Of a DNA stretch of 64,000 nucleotides, positions 50,701 to 62,600 are shown piece by piece; positions within the stretch are counted from its first letter, which is position 1, and every line of letters starts with the position of its first letter. Source of the stretch: Chondrosia reniformis. Lineage: Eukaryota > Porifera > Demospongiae > Chondrillida > Chondrillidae. The stretch is from contig OX359198.1 in assembly GCA_947172415.1 (NCBI GenBank), positions 1,023,401 to 1,087,400 of the forward strand, read 5' to 3'. The position numbers were made by a program, and so were the translations under genes. The notes under the pieces are model-generated. The model had not been told where the DNA came from, made no database searches, and worked only from the letters and a program-made list of their open reading frames with translations.

Positions 50701-51808
50701 TCAGTGAAGTGATGATGATGACTGGTAAAATATTCAACTTACCATGATGGATAATGCAATCTTTCCCATCAAAATTATAAAAATGAATCCAATTATCATC
50801 ACCATACCAAACACTCCTCTGATCCACCATTTTACCCACCTACACAACAGAATGGCACTCCATTATAATGACATTCATAGCATGGGAGTAGTGGTCACAT
50901 GACATGGAAGAGAGAGGGACCAAGAAAGACAAAGATTCTCAGGGTCACTGATAAAGGGTGGAATTCCCAGAAAGAGCTGTCTGGCCCAGTGGAGAAGAAG
51001 AAAAGTAGAAGGAGAAAACTCTTGTATCCTCATCCAAAGCTCTCACTAGGTTTAGTTCCTTATAGGCCTTTACTCTGGAGTAGATGTATTATGTAAGAAA
51101 AGTGGTGTATTGATTATTCATGAAATACGTTTAGAGCACGCAAGAGACTGACCTGTCACTCATTCCAAGTCCTCTGAGGAAGGAGTGAAGTGCATTTCCA
51201 ATCGGCTCAGGAGTGCTTGTGTGAGGGGGAGCTACATTGCTCTGTACATCACTTGAGGGATCAGTCACAGAATTCTGATATATACAATCATAATTATTAT
51301 TATAATTTCAACAAGACACTGCATGGTGTATATAGGGGGCCAAGCAAAAAAGAGTATATATTGTACATTAAAAATTTATACACACAGGAATGTATTACTA
51401 TAGATCAAAGTACATGAAGGAAGTAGCATTAAAAAGAGCTCAATTCATATAACCCCTGTGGCTTACTAGACTAGTGACTCAAGGGCCCAGCTTGGCTAGT
51501 ACATACACATGCATGTGTCACTCTAATATACAGTTATTATTATATATTATTATTATTATTATATATCACACAAACCCACAGGAATGTATATATATCACAC
51601 AGAGATATTGAACTCAAATTACAATATATATATACGCGCATTGAGGAATTAAAGTGGTTTGGTATTAGAATAAGCCAAATCATTATCGTGTGATTACTAG
51701 CTAAAGCAACCGTACATTTGACTAAATAAAGAAGTCCGTACTATATCTTGTGGCACTTACACTGTCCTTTGAGGGGTGTGATCTTCTCTCTTTTATATCG
51801 GATTCCAT
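44731..51808 (-). CDS. CDS1: CDP-diacylglycerol synthase (phosphatidate cytidylyltransferase)
   Basis: Twelve exons: 51761-51808, 51153-51274, 50743-50839, 50305-50402, 49419-49497, 49046-49165, 48599-48737, 48295-48326, 48104-48172, 47075-47275, 46691-46794, 44731-44842. All phases match; 1221 nt, 406 aa against ~445-461 in vertebrates. The enzyme makes CDP-diacylglycerol from phosphatidate and CTP in the ER membrane, feeding phosphatidylinositol synthesis. Landmarks: WWIRGVFG before TM1, [67 protein letters not shown], and the family signature across exons 10-11 (SGFKRAF ... [12 protein letters not shown]) with its catalytic Asp residues. The luminal loop after FAFI is ~15-20 residues shorter than in vertebrates; a missed small exon is possible. 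Vertebrate CDS1 and CDS2 cannot be told apart here. Confidence 0.95.
45195..45525. repeat. 81-bp tandem repeat in the last CDP-DAG synthase intron
   Basis: Units start GGTTGACATGAAAGAGGTTT near 45279, 45360 and 45441. They are nearly identical, with a diverged first unit at 45197. One more unit lies alone at 46537-46620, on the far side of the hairpin element. A ~100-bp flank (TTCTTGAGACCTTTGGACTT) is likewise present at both 45130 and 46470. Confidence 0.93.
45601..46368. mobile_element. Full-length 768-bp CTAGA...CTGA hairpin element
   Basis: Same structure as 26717-27469: 5' hairpin with ~115-bp arms (45601-45845), TGACGTCATTAAAATGGCGA near 45930, acidic GAAGATGAAGAAGA tract near 46110-46150, and terminal GTAC-TACC-GTAC hairpin ending CTGA, flanked by TA. 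It is more diverged than the pair at 26 kb. It sits in the last intron of the synthase gene. Confidence 0.88.
47435..47545. repeat. Dispersed intronic repeat copy (synthase intron 9)
   Basis: Diverged copy of the family at 7400: ATTCCCAGGGTCACTGATGA, then CTATCTGGCCCAGTGGAGAA. Confidence 0.55.
48938..49024. repeat. GTAC/GTAT tetranucleotide microsatellite
   Basis: Alternating GTACCTAC, GTATGTAC and CTACGTAT words for ~87 bp in synthase intron 6, close to the exon 6 donor. Confidence 0.9.
49605..49765. repeat. Dispersed intronic repeat copy (synthase intron 4)
   Basis: CTGTCTGGCCCAGTGGAGAA, CCAGGACCTGTATCTTCATT and GTAGGAAAATGGTGTATTAG in the order seen at 16335-16545. Confidence 0.65.
50925..51120. 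repeat. Dispersed intronic repeat copy (synthase intron 2)
   Basis: The most complete copy: GACAAAGATTCTCAGGGTCA, GTGGAATTCCCAGAAAGAGC, CTGGCCCAGTGGAGAAGAAG, CTCTCACTAGGTTTAGTTCC and a final GTGGTGTATTGATTATTCAT. Its 3' half equals one arm of the foldback MITE at 9235. Confidence 0.68.
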
Positions 51809-54339
51809 TTATTCCAATAACGCATAAGGTATAACGCAAAATAACTCGTTTATATAGTACACATGTATCATACGACTAGAATGGAATGTGCAGATGTACG
51901 CGTGAAAAACAACATGCTACATTTATTATATAATTTTACAGTTGCCTGAAACATCTGCAAGCAGGTAGAACAGCCTATTTGTTTTCCTTAAATTCTTCTT
52001 ATCCTTCCTTTATTATTACATGTACCCACACCTGTACCTGTGGACGCTATAAAATTTAGAACAACAGAGCAGTTGCCAGGGCTATCTACCAAAAGTACTT
52101 CAAACACCCACCCACCCACTCAATCCTTCCCTTTCCTCTTCTCCACATTTTGTGGTGCTGTCGTGCCAGATCAGGTGACCTTTCAGCATTTCTCTGCCAG
52201 TAGTAGGTGTGGTCAGGCTTAACTCAGGACAAGTGCTCAATTCAGAAGGATCATCCTCAGATCTTGTTCAGAAGCATTTCCACTGGTGGCATGCCCGACT
52301 GGCATGGTACTTTCAAAATAATTAAATTAAAATTAATCCTTTATTAAAAACTACGTATAAGTTGCAATTAATAAACAATATGTAGACTTTTTCAGATAAC
52401 AGAGTCTTATATTAGGTTTTGTCTGACAATTTTAAAAAAGAAAAATGACTGTTCAAACAACAAGTTTGTTCTTTAAAAATTGCATGATTGAGCAATGCAT
52501 ACACTGTATTAGTTGCCCCATATGCCTCCCTCTTTCCCTTAAGTAGTGGATAATACCAACCATACCTATGTATATTATTTACTTAGTTATAAATGTATTT
52601 AAAGGTATAATATAGAATTATACAAGCATGTAAATCTTATATTAAAACCATGCAACACATACATACACAGTTGGTAAATAGGTAGCATAGATGTAATATA
52701 CTTCTTACACAGTTATACATATATTCTCATAAAGTCTTGTATAAGCCTAATTGGCCAAAAATTCCTAATTGTTTTCACAGCAAATGCTTGCATGACTGTT
52801 ATTCCAATTCTAATGGTGCCGCTTGGCTGTTATTCTGAAAAGAACTGCTAAATATGGTATGACTTTTGTTGAGCTTGACCTATAACAATGCCAACTGGAA
52901 CATTCAATCTAACAGTACTCTGTTAAAAATAGTGAGACTTTCTCAACTAGATCAACTTATTGTGGCAGTATTCATCACTTTTACCATAACATTGTGTGAA
53001 TATCTCACTTTCTTTTTAACAGGGTAGGCAATCATAAACAAAAAAACAAGTAAACATTAAAAGCTGAATCTAGAAGTATCATGCTATGTTTTCATACAGT
53101 TTGCAGTGGCTATAACTACGGGCAAACTGTATGAAACACTTTCAGGATTCTTTTGGTTATACCATAAACTCCTTTATATATAGTAGCTAGATCCTAAGAA
53201 TGGACATGGCTGAAAATGTATTTTCATTGGCCTAGCTGGACTGAGATAGATAACTCTAAATTCAAATGATTCCAGTCTGACTTGAAGGAAAATTATCAAA
53301 TCATTTAAGTATACAAGTATAAATTACCATGACAACACCTAGTTGTCAAATACACCTGAAAGTGTACATAATTGATCAAGTGTTAAAACTGGACTTGACA
53401 TACACATACAATGTAGCTACATACAGCGTAGTTTTAGTAAAATACGACTCTTATCATTTCGTCCACTATCAATTTCTCAGTCAAAATCTTTCAAACGACT
53501 TAAGAAATGCTTTATTAACGCCATTGACAGTATAATGAAAGCTGGGACTGTGCATGGTTTCTAAACAACTGTAATCGCAAAAGTAAAAATTTTAATAAAG
53601 CCGTACCTTCACTCAACTTGACGGCTGCCATCTTATCATCACGTTGCCAGTATAGACGTATCTCCAATGCATCATTGCGTCTTTCTCTAGATCTTCCTGT
53701 ATACGGTAGATTGCGGGTGTTATTGTACACATTCGAATTTTGCAATGCTCGCTATAAAATGTAGCATTTAAATTGGTAAATTGAAAGAGATACAATGTCA
53801 AATTATACATACATGTATAGGTTATACAAAGATGCAAACAAAATACATTTTGTAACTTGCTTACGAGTTTATACACGATCTGAAAACTGCTCCAACTGCT
53901 TAATATACAAGCATGGTCTCATTGTCTCCGAATAAGTCTGCATGCAGGTATATGCAGCAAGAGTACGTACGTACGTATACCTAGAGTAAACGGTGCATAT
54001 ACCAAACTGTCTTAATGTTTGAATTTCTGCGATGTATATGAACTTATAGAATATTAATGTTCTATATAACTTGCTCTAGATGTGTGTGCAGTGTTCGATT
54101 GCAATTGATTACATGTTGTTGTACTGGGTACAATAGATGTATACTACGGAAGAATGAATCTATAGAGAAGTTCGTGGCTGAGCTGTTGTGACTTTCGCCT
54201 GAAGATGTTCTTTCTATTGAGGAAGGTTTTACTGAGCTGTTTTGACTATTCTTTGCTGAATAGCTGAATGGATGTACTACTCGTACTCATTGTTCTCGAA
54301 CTTGCCACCAGAAGATCGTTCGCAAAAAAGTCGTTTATT
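51809..54339. other. Intergenic region without a supported gene
   Basis: Lies upstream of CDP-DAG synthase. I see AT-rich sequence, a small inverted repeat CATACAGTTTGC / GCAAACTGTATG near 53094-53135, and the MITE-like repeat at 52920. Near 53600-53630 the minus strand has AAGATGGCAGCC before a GT donor, which could be a first exon, but no continuation was found. The rest shows nothing I can name. Confidence 0.45.
52920..53022. mobile_element. Possible short MITE
   Basis: About 103 bp with inverted ends CTGTTAAAAATAGTGAGA / TCTCACTTTCTTTTTAACAG. No coding content; flanking duplication not clear. Confidence 0.45.
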
Positions 54340-54877
54340 ATAAATAGACCCTAGCAAATTTCATTCTTTGGCCTTCGGGCCCCACTCCGTTCCAGCACCG
54401 GAGTATACGGTTCGCCAGCCTCCGGGAATTTGGTGCGACAACCATGGCTTGGAGTACGGTCATGGGACCATGTGCTGCTGAAGGACCTGAGGTTTCGTCT
54501 GAGGGGGTGGTCTTCTCCATTATGGCCTAGGATCCGGGGTTGTTCCTCCCTAGCAACTCGCCTTTGTGCGTTTGTTCTCCAAAGACTAGAGACTGATGGT
54601 CTGGAAGCAGTGCGTGGGACCAGTACCCACCGACTCGGCGAAGAGAAGCTCTGACCGGAGTCCCTGTTTTAGGCTGCCCGTTTTAAGGTAATTGCATTTG
54701 CATACATCAGTCATTTGGTTATCATTTGGGAATTTTACGTTTGCATTGGTTTGCACAGGAAATTTGTTGGATGTGTATTTGTTGGCTTTTAAAATAATAT
54801 TGACAGTAAGATTTTGTGTATGTGATTTAAGGGTAGTATATATGTGGAGTTAAGGTAAGTTTGCATTTGCAAGATCA

Positions 54878-55112
54878 GGATTTGCATTTTGCAGGATTTG
54901 CATTTTGCAGGATTTGCATTTTGCAGGATTTGCATTTTGCAGGATTTGCATTTTGCAGGATTTGCATTTTGCAGGATTTGCATTTTTCAGGATTTGCATT
55001 TTTCAAGATTTGCATTTTTCAAGATTTGCATTTTCAAGATTTGCATTTTCAAGATTTGCATTTTTCAAGATTTGCATTTTTCAAGATTTGTATTTTTAAG
55101 ATTTGCATTTTT
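54878..55112. repeat. 16-bp minisatellite containing the ATTTGCAT octamer
   Basis: About 14 units of GATTTGCATTTTGCAG, shifting to GATTTGCATTTTTCAA and 15-bp variants. Every unit but one keeps ATTTGCAT. The first block of units also ends in TTTTGCAG|G, resembling a 3' splice site. Confidence 0.95.
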
Positions 55113-55194
55113 TCATAAGATTTTGTGTATGTATTTTATAATTAAGGGTAGTATTATGGAGTTAAGGTATATATATGTTTGACATAATTCAAGA

Positions 55195-55335
55195 TTTATA
55201 CATTTTTTTCAGGATTTGCATTTTTCAGGATTTGCATATTTCAGGATTTGCATTTTTTTCAAGATTTGCATATTTCAAGATTTGCATTTTTTCAAGATTT
55301 GCATTTTTTCAAGATTTGAATTTTTTCAAGATTGG
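55195..55335. repeat. Second block of the octamer minisatellite
   Basis: Seven looser 16-19-bp units (GATTTGCATTTTTCAG, GATTTGCATATTTCAG, GATTTGCATTTTTTC). They are separated from the first block by ~80 bp that itself duplicates the left flank (TTTTGTGTATGT, AAGGGTAGTAT, TGGAGTTAAGGTA). Confidence 0.92.
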
Positions 55336-57049
55336 ATGCCAGTGTTCAAATAAAGAAAATTTAAAACCAAAAAATCAACTGCATGAACTTCAATTCATGA
55401 CTTCAGAACAGTAATTTATCACCAATTGCAAGGCAACCAGATCTTCGCCTTTTGAAGGTTTGTCATGTTTATATATACATTATTCAGTTGTATTATATTA
55501 TTTTTCTATATTCTACAGGTTCTTCAATTTTTGAAATGGCAATCTTTCGGGACTCATTTTGTTCAACTTAATTTGAACTGGATGTCCAATTTTTCTGTAA
55601 ATTTCTGTGGACCAGTTTATATACAAATTTCTGTGGAGTTACAACTTTGAACTGACTGTCCTGTTCCATTTTTGACTTGCCACTGAGCTGGCAGTCCCTG
55701 GTCTGTTTTTTGACTTGTTACTTTGAAATAGCTCCTTTTCAACGTTACTTTGAGCTGGCCACTTTGAGCTGGCTGTTGTTTTTAAAAGACTTGCCACTTT
55801 GAGCTGGCTGTTGTTTTTAAGACTTGCCACTTTGAGTTGGCTATATATCGATCAATTATTATAAGGCATGCATGCAAGATTAATTTGGCCTTGTGCATAT
55901 TGCAACAGTTTGCTCAGACATTGGCTTTTGACTTAAATACACTCAGCAATGTAAATTTATAAATTCAGCAAGAAGGCATTTTTTTCTAACAACTCGTCAA
56001 GATTGGCATTTTTGCATTTTAATTTTTAACAATCCATTTTGCTTTAAGAAGAAAACATGAGAATGGTCACTTAATTTCATCTTTTGAATTTAAAATAACT
56101 GCTACATTATTATGACATACTTCAACTTAATACCAGTAGTAAGAGTAAAAAATTCCAAAAAAAGAAAAATCTCAACTCAAAACTGAAAACGACAAAGGAA
56201 GAAAACATGGATAATGGTCACTTAATTTTATCTTCAAAATTAAAATACCTTAGAAATTTCAACTCAACTTGAACAGAAATATCAACTTAACAGAAATTTA
56301 GAAATTTTCATTCAACTTGAACAATTTTTCAACTTAGAAATTTTACAACTTAATTGAACAGAATTTTGAAATCTCAATTCAACTCAACTCGAACTCTTCA
56401 AGAACAGGAAGTTGCACCAGGCAATCTTTAAAGGTTTGACACGTTTATATATGCACAGTTCAGTTCTAGTTATATTTTTTTACATTCTACAGGTTCTACA
56501 CATGCAAGCTTTCCATTTGATATGACAATTTTGGACTTTTCTTCTACTTTGACTTAATTGTGCTGGATGTCCCAAGTTTTTGAAGTTGCAACTTTGAACT
56601 GGCTGCCCAGATTGCATTTTTGACTTGCCACTGAGCTGGCAGTCCCTGGTCTGTTTTTTAAGTTGACATTTTGAGCTGGCTGCCTGTTGTTTTTTTGGAT
56701 TGCCACTTTGAGCTGGATTGCAACAGTTTGCTTGATTTGCCTTTTGTATTGCAACAATTTGTTCAGGACATTGGTATTTGGTATTACTACACTAAGCAAG
56801 ATTGGTATTTGGCATTTTTGCGTTAATGTCTTTAAGACGTTAATGTATTATATATTCAGCAAGATTGGCAATTTGCTTTATAGGAAGAAAACATTGAGGA
56901 CTTTGAATATAGTCACCTAATTTCATCTTTGGAATTTAAAATAACATCCTTTCTAGGAGTAACAAGAAATAAAAATCACAAAATTTACAAGTAAACAAGC
57001 CACTGTTAAAATGGAGATGTAAATTCCAAACCAAAAAATCAATTAACTT

Positions 57050-57190
57050 CAGAACTTCAAGTCAATTTAACTTCAGAACACATCACCGAGTCAATTTAAC
57101 TTCAGAACACATCACTGAGTCAATTTAACTTCAGAACAAGTCAATTTAACTTCAGAACACATAAAGTCCAAATTTTTAACTTCAGAACAG
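57050..57190. repeat. Short tandem repeat of ~28 bp
   Basis: Four to five units of GTCAATTTAACTTCAGAACA with a variable CATCACCGA spacer, inside the putative transcript. Confidence 0.85.
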
Positions 57191-58900
57191 AAAAGATATC
57201 AAGCAACCAGTATGGATCTTTGTCATGAAGGTTTGACATAAATATGTACTTTTTCAGTTGCATGTATTATAGTATTTTTTACATTCTACAGGTTCTGCAT
57301 GGATTTTGCAAATTTCAGATGGCAGTTCCATATTTCATCTTTGAATGTAAATTACATTCTTCGTACATTGATGTAATGCCAGGAGCAAAAGTAAAATATT
57401 ACAAGACAATTCAACTGAAGAATTAGAGATATATATATATATCAGCACTTGATCTTGTCTTTCGAAGGTTTGCCATTATATTTACATGTACAATATTCAG
57501 TTGTATTTATAGTATTTCCTTCATTCCATAGGTTTTACATTTGCATGGACTCATTTAGTTCCTGACTATACTTCATCTACTTTCATCTATTTTTAAACTT
57601 GTCATTTTGAGCTGGTGGTTTCTGCTCCTGGTCTGTGTTTGGATTTACAACTATGAGCTTGCTTGTGGCAGTCCCTAATCACTTTGTGCGAGTTGCCTCT
57701 GGTCTATTTGGTCATGTTTATAGTCATTTGAGCTGGTTGTCATGTCCTATAAATTTTCTCCTATATACCATGCATAGTGTGTTGTGTACATGTGTTGTTT
57801 AGCCATATTTTACTTGTATATAATGAACAACCATTGTTTAGTATGATATCCTCTCCATTCCTTTAGTGGTCCCTATCTCACACAAAGGCAGGTCTGATTT
57901 GAGGTAAAGTGACGCACTGTTCTCTGGTGCTACGCCGGTGTGTCATGATTCTCAATGAAGAAGGTTTGAGGTCCGCCAGGGTCGGGTCATTGTACACGTA
58001 GCATTTGTACCTTGATCTAGTAACTGGTCACAGGGCGGCTAGGTACGCCGAGCCGTTCCTGCGCATCTTCCTCCCCTCCTAGCTGAGAACGTGGAGCACT
58101 ACTGGGCGGAGTGGGGGGCACGATGTACTCCCACCTCCGCGTGGTGTGCCCCGGATTCAACTTTTTCATGGTTGGAAGTTGATACAAAGAGGAGTACAAA
58201 ACCAAATTGAAGATGAATTATTCTCAAGTGAGTTCAGATCCAGATTTACCATTTTATATATGTATAAAACTCTAAATATTCTTATTTTATATTTTCTCTC
58301 TCTTACTGTGTGCAGTTCATCAAGGAGTCCCTACTTTAAAGGCTGCAGCATATCTATATAAACTCCATTTACCAGCTGAATAGCATATTGCATTCACTAC
58401 TGAGTGCATGGAGAGATGCATGCAGGCTCTTTTTAAAGTAAGTTGCATAACCCTTACGAATTTACTGGAATTAAAATTCAAAACAGAAAACAGGAAGTCC
58501 TTGGCCTAATTTGAAAGTTTTTGGCCTGATTTGATTTGTCATTTTCAAGCTAGCTTTATAGCTTTATTTTAACTTGTCAAATCTATATATTTATGTCCTG
58601 CAGTATTAGCAGTTTACATGGCCATATCACTCTCTGACTGGTTATTTTTGAGCTGTCACTGTCCTTCATATGTTTAGACTTGAGCAAGTTTAAAAGCTAG
58701 TTTTTCCATGCAGGGCCTGTATAGTTGGAAGTTTAGTCATTGTGACTTGGAATATATAATACGTATGTACATTTTGTACATTGGTGTTTTAGTTTAGCTT
58801 GCTTAATAAGTATATGTATATATGTTTGTTGGATTTGATTTGTTCTCGTATATATATATTTAACATGTGCAGATTGTATCCATTTTGAAAAGTGACTAGA

Positions 58901-59672
58901 AACGGACTCAGTAAACTACGTAGATGATCTCACTGGATTGTGCTTTCAAGTTTCCAACAGTGACTATATTTTAATTTTGTCTGCTAAGTTTGAATATAAA
59001 CTTAAAATGTAAACTTTCCTTAATATTTTAAGTTATTAACAAATACTGTAGTTTCCTTGTTTCAATGATTCACAAGTTTGATGGTACTCTGTCTCCAAAC
59101 TACACAAATAGTTTTGATTGCATAATGCCATATGTGTTTGCACAATCGTCATAAATATGGCAGATATGAGCGAAAGGACTAGCCATTAAGAATTAATTAA
59201 GAGGAATACCCCAGGCAGTGCATTGTGCAATTATTTTACACCAAAATTTATGCAATATATTAATTTAAGAAAATTAAGGTCGCTGTATAATAGCTGTAGC
59301 AGTAGTAGTAGCAGTAGTAGATGTAGTAGCTGTTGTAGCAGTATTAGATGTAGTATATAGCTGTAGTAGCAGTATAGAGATTGAATATATTCATAATATA
59401 GCAGTAGTAGCTGCATGCTTTTGTTGTGCATGGCGACAATTTTTATTGACTTCTTGAATATATAGAAAAGCACTTCCTGGAGTGTTCCTCTTTTTAATGG
59501 GTAGTAGTCAAGCGTCCACCATTTTTTGACAGAAATATAATATACATATAATGGATACAAGTTTAAGAAAAAAAAGCCATACATAACATAATTTCTTAAA
59601 ACAATATATGTAGGAGCGCAGGCACCCCAAAAACAAAAAATAGTCACTATTTATACACTAAATAAATTAAAT
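58901..59672. other. Region with TAG/CTA trinucleotide repeat, no gene
   Basis: Between the putative transcript and the minus-strand Roc-COR gene. A degenerate GTAGTAGCA/TAG repeat (59285-59410) gives a Leu-rich open frame on the minus strand that I do not regard as real. The 3' UTR of the Roc-COR gene probably covers the right part. Confidence 0.5.
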
Positions 59673-62600
59673 TTAACATTTCTTTAAGAATTGATCAATT
59701 CTCTTTGCTAGTTCCTGATGAGTTGACCTTGTTGTGTCACTCTTTAAAACTTTAGAGAGAATCTGCAGTTTGGCTAGACTTGGGTCTTTATGCATGATAA
59801 TAAACAGACATGAATTGGCTTGAGACATCTTAACCATGGGACTTATTGTCTCACAGTCAGAATCACTGATGATCTTCTTAGCAAGAAGCTGATCTGATAT
59901 GCGACGTACATCACAGTTATTACGGAGATAGTCATTGAACCTCTCACTGCATAAGAAGTTCCTAATGTGGTCTTCAATTAAACCACAGCTGCCTACAACA
60001 GAGAAAAGTATAAACTATTTTAACCTCGGAATCTGGTTATAAATGTCCAAAGTACAAAGGTATACCTTGATCTCCGTAAATAGTTGTATTTTGAGATTTG
60101 TTCTCTCCTCCTTTGCTTGTCTGCTCCTCAAGAACCCAGTACTCCTCAGGGTCGTCACATTCGTTACTTGAAGCTGTCTTTAGAGTAAACTATTGAAATG
60201 ATAATAATTATAGCTGTAACATACAAACAAACTACACACGTGATAAAAATAGGAAGTTAGACAAGTTAGATTTGCTACACACAGAGGTGACTCACTGTTG
60301 CTTCATTGTTTTGAATCGGAAAGAACCAGACCTTTCTAACAGGCACTGAATACAGCTGTTTATTCCTTCCCTTTGGTCTGGTACACTTGAGTGTAACACC
60401 AGCTTTAGATTTAGACAGTAGAGCCAAGTGGGGAGAACCCTTTTGACAATCGCAGATAAACCCAACTTGAAGATTGACTTTCTTTAGGAACTCCTCACCC
60501 ATAACGGATCCACTGACTGCCTCAATTTCCTCTTTTACTTCATCTTTAATGGCAGCACAATGATCATGAAGCTTCTTCAAATCAGCAGGACACGGACCTT
60601 TCTTACTGAAAATGAAACTTTCAAAGCAAAAGACAGCTACCTCAATCCTTCCAGGCTTGTCAATCAGGAAGACCTCCAGGTCACCATAGGTGTACCTGAT
60701 GGTGGATCGATCAGAATCATTAGGACATGTATCCCACTCGTCCTTGTTAGCTAAACGGACAGCTAACTGGCAGAAGATGCTTCTGGGTAGATCAAGCAGA
60801 TTCTCACTGAAGGCATCCTCTTTGAAATTGAAGGCAAAGCAAAGAGGTTGCACAGTTGGGCAATCAGGAATCTCAATATGGCCTTTGGGTAGGACCGTAG
60901 GCATGAAGAACCTCCCTGGTCCAATTTCAGCTGTGAAGGAGAGATTCTGCAGCACTTGAAGAAGCCATTCACTTGGGGTTTCCTCACTGATCCCAACTTC
61001 TTTAAAAAGCTCTTGATAATCTCTCTCATTGATTATTCCCTCTTTTTTGAATCTCTTTGTTGCAACCCGCTGAGGATTACGTGGATGAAATCGAATTATG
61101 AGAAGCTTTGAAATCTCCTTGTACAGAAAGGTCACATCTGTACACACCCAATTGGATTTAAGGGGAACTCCCTTCAGCTCATAGTAGGCAAAGAAGCCAA
61201 AGTGGTGGAACAATCGAAGTAGTGCCAGAAATTGATCATCAGATTGATGACCATCAATGTAGCCATTTGAGAGACAGAATTTTTTGAGGTCTTGGCACTT
61301 GATGAAATGGTGTGGGGTTCGCTTTGTAATAAGATCCAGGAAAAACCACATCAAAGGCATTTCCAATTGAAGGCAGCCCTCCTTGTTGGAGATAAAGGAG
61401 CGAAGAAGGTTGAGGTAGTCCTGATCCTCTTTAGTAGCAGGATGGTCTTGCGAGAGGTACATGAGGTTGTTGACAAGAAAGGCAGTCTGGTCTGGAGCAT
61501 GAACAAGGTGCTCACGATAAGGCTTTGAATTCAGCTCCTTCAAATGGGATTCAATGGAATGAAGGATTTCTTGGCTATTCCCTGCTTCCATCAACTTATC
61601 TTTAAAGGTGCCAACAAGAAACATTCGAAGGCATGGCACCTTTATTTCCACCGGAAGCTGTGGTTCCCGTAGCGATGTGGTGTAGATGTCGGATAAGGAG
61701 TGCTGCATCACATTCCAGGCACTCTCGGAGGAGGAAATGGACTCTCTGGTTTGGCTGTCTGGTCGGTACAGCTGTTTCACTGGTTGGCTGAGATTCTGAG
61801 AGGAATCAAACACATGAATGTATGTGGCTGGAAGAGTGAGCAAGCAAGGTAAGGAGTCTTGAAACTCAGGTTGGCCTCCAGTGTCGAGGAGATGGATGAA
61901 TGTCTTTTCAGTCAGCTTCAGCTCATCCAGATTGGCGCTCTGCAACAAGTCATCCCGTGCTTTGGAAAGGCTTGTGAATATATCGTCCGGTTGTTCAACT
62001 GGAACAGCTTCCTCCATCTTCCTCGGAGGTGAAATGGTACTGACATCCTCAAGGAGATGAAGGTATGGATCTTCAGTGGCATCAATCACCAAGTGCTCTT
62101 GATCAAGTTGCTCTACAGTGCTTTCTGTGCTAGGAAGGACAGGGAAACCAGGATACATGTCCTTCTCTTTGTAATCTCCTTCGGCCGCACACTTTCTTAT
62201 GGAACCTTCCATTTTGGAATCTGTGACTAACGTCCACACTGATGAGCCTTCCTCTACAAGGTACTGCTCCGAAGTGACGGCTACCACTTCTGGTCTCTCA
62301 AGCACTCCAGTGCTAGTGTGAATCTCCTTTGATTGGTTGTGGGCCAGAAGCTGCTTCAGTGAAGACTTCCCTACAAATGATGCTCCACAGACTACACACC
62401 TGATGACATTAATAATCACAGATCCGTGAGTGTCTTTTGCCTTATGGTAATGCTCATTCCAGCTCTGCAAGGACAAAGTTAACAATAAATCACTGTTAAA
62501 GGAAGTTTTATTATTTCTATATACTTACAGCAACTTGGACATTTTCATGTGCTTCACTTGTTTCATGTGGATCTTTACTCTCTACCTCTGGAGCCTGGAA

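Larger units (their letters stand above)
54340..58900 (+). ncRNA. Putative spliced long non-coding transcript with duplicated exon modules
   Basis: A GC-rich first block (54340-54687) ends at a TTTTAAG|GTAATT donor-like site. Downstream, four short introns of 59-64 nt share donor GAAG|GTTTG-type and acceptor TCTACAG|GTTCT-type ends: 55458-55518, 56434-56492, 57231-57291 and 57468-57531. Two further candidates are 58228-58315 and 58438-58872. The exonic sequence between them is repetitive (CCACTGAGCTGGCAGTCCCT twice; TTTGAGCTGGCTG many times) and has no long plus-strand ORF. A second GC-rich block is at 57860-58150. Transcription and strand are inferred from splice-site patterns alone; a decayed duplicated gene or repeat array is the alternative. 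Confidence 0.35.

Noticed and set aside
52040-52222. 60-codon plus-strand ORF upstream of the synthase
   Set aside because: Low-complexity Ser/Thr/Pro translation with no splice partners or family similarity.
54861-55182. Plus-strand ORFs reading FAFCRICILQDLH
   Set aside because: Translation of the 16-bp octamer minisatellite, open in three frames; not protein-like.
59231-59647. 138-codon minus-strand ORF rich in Leu and Tyr
   Set aside because: Driven by the TAG/CTA trinucleotide repeat; no start context or family similarity. It lies 3' of the Roc-COR stop codon, probably in the UTR.
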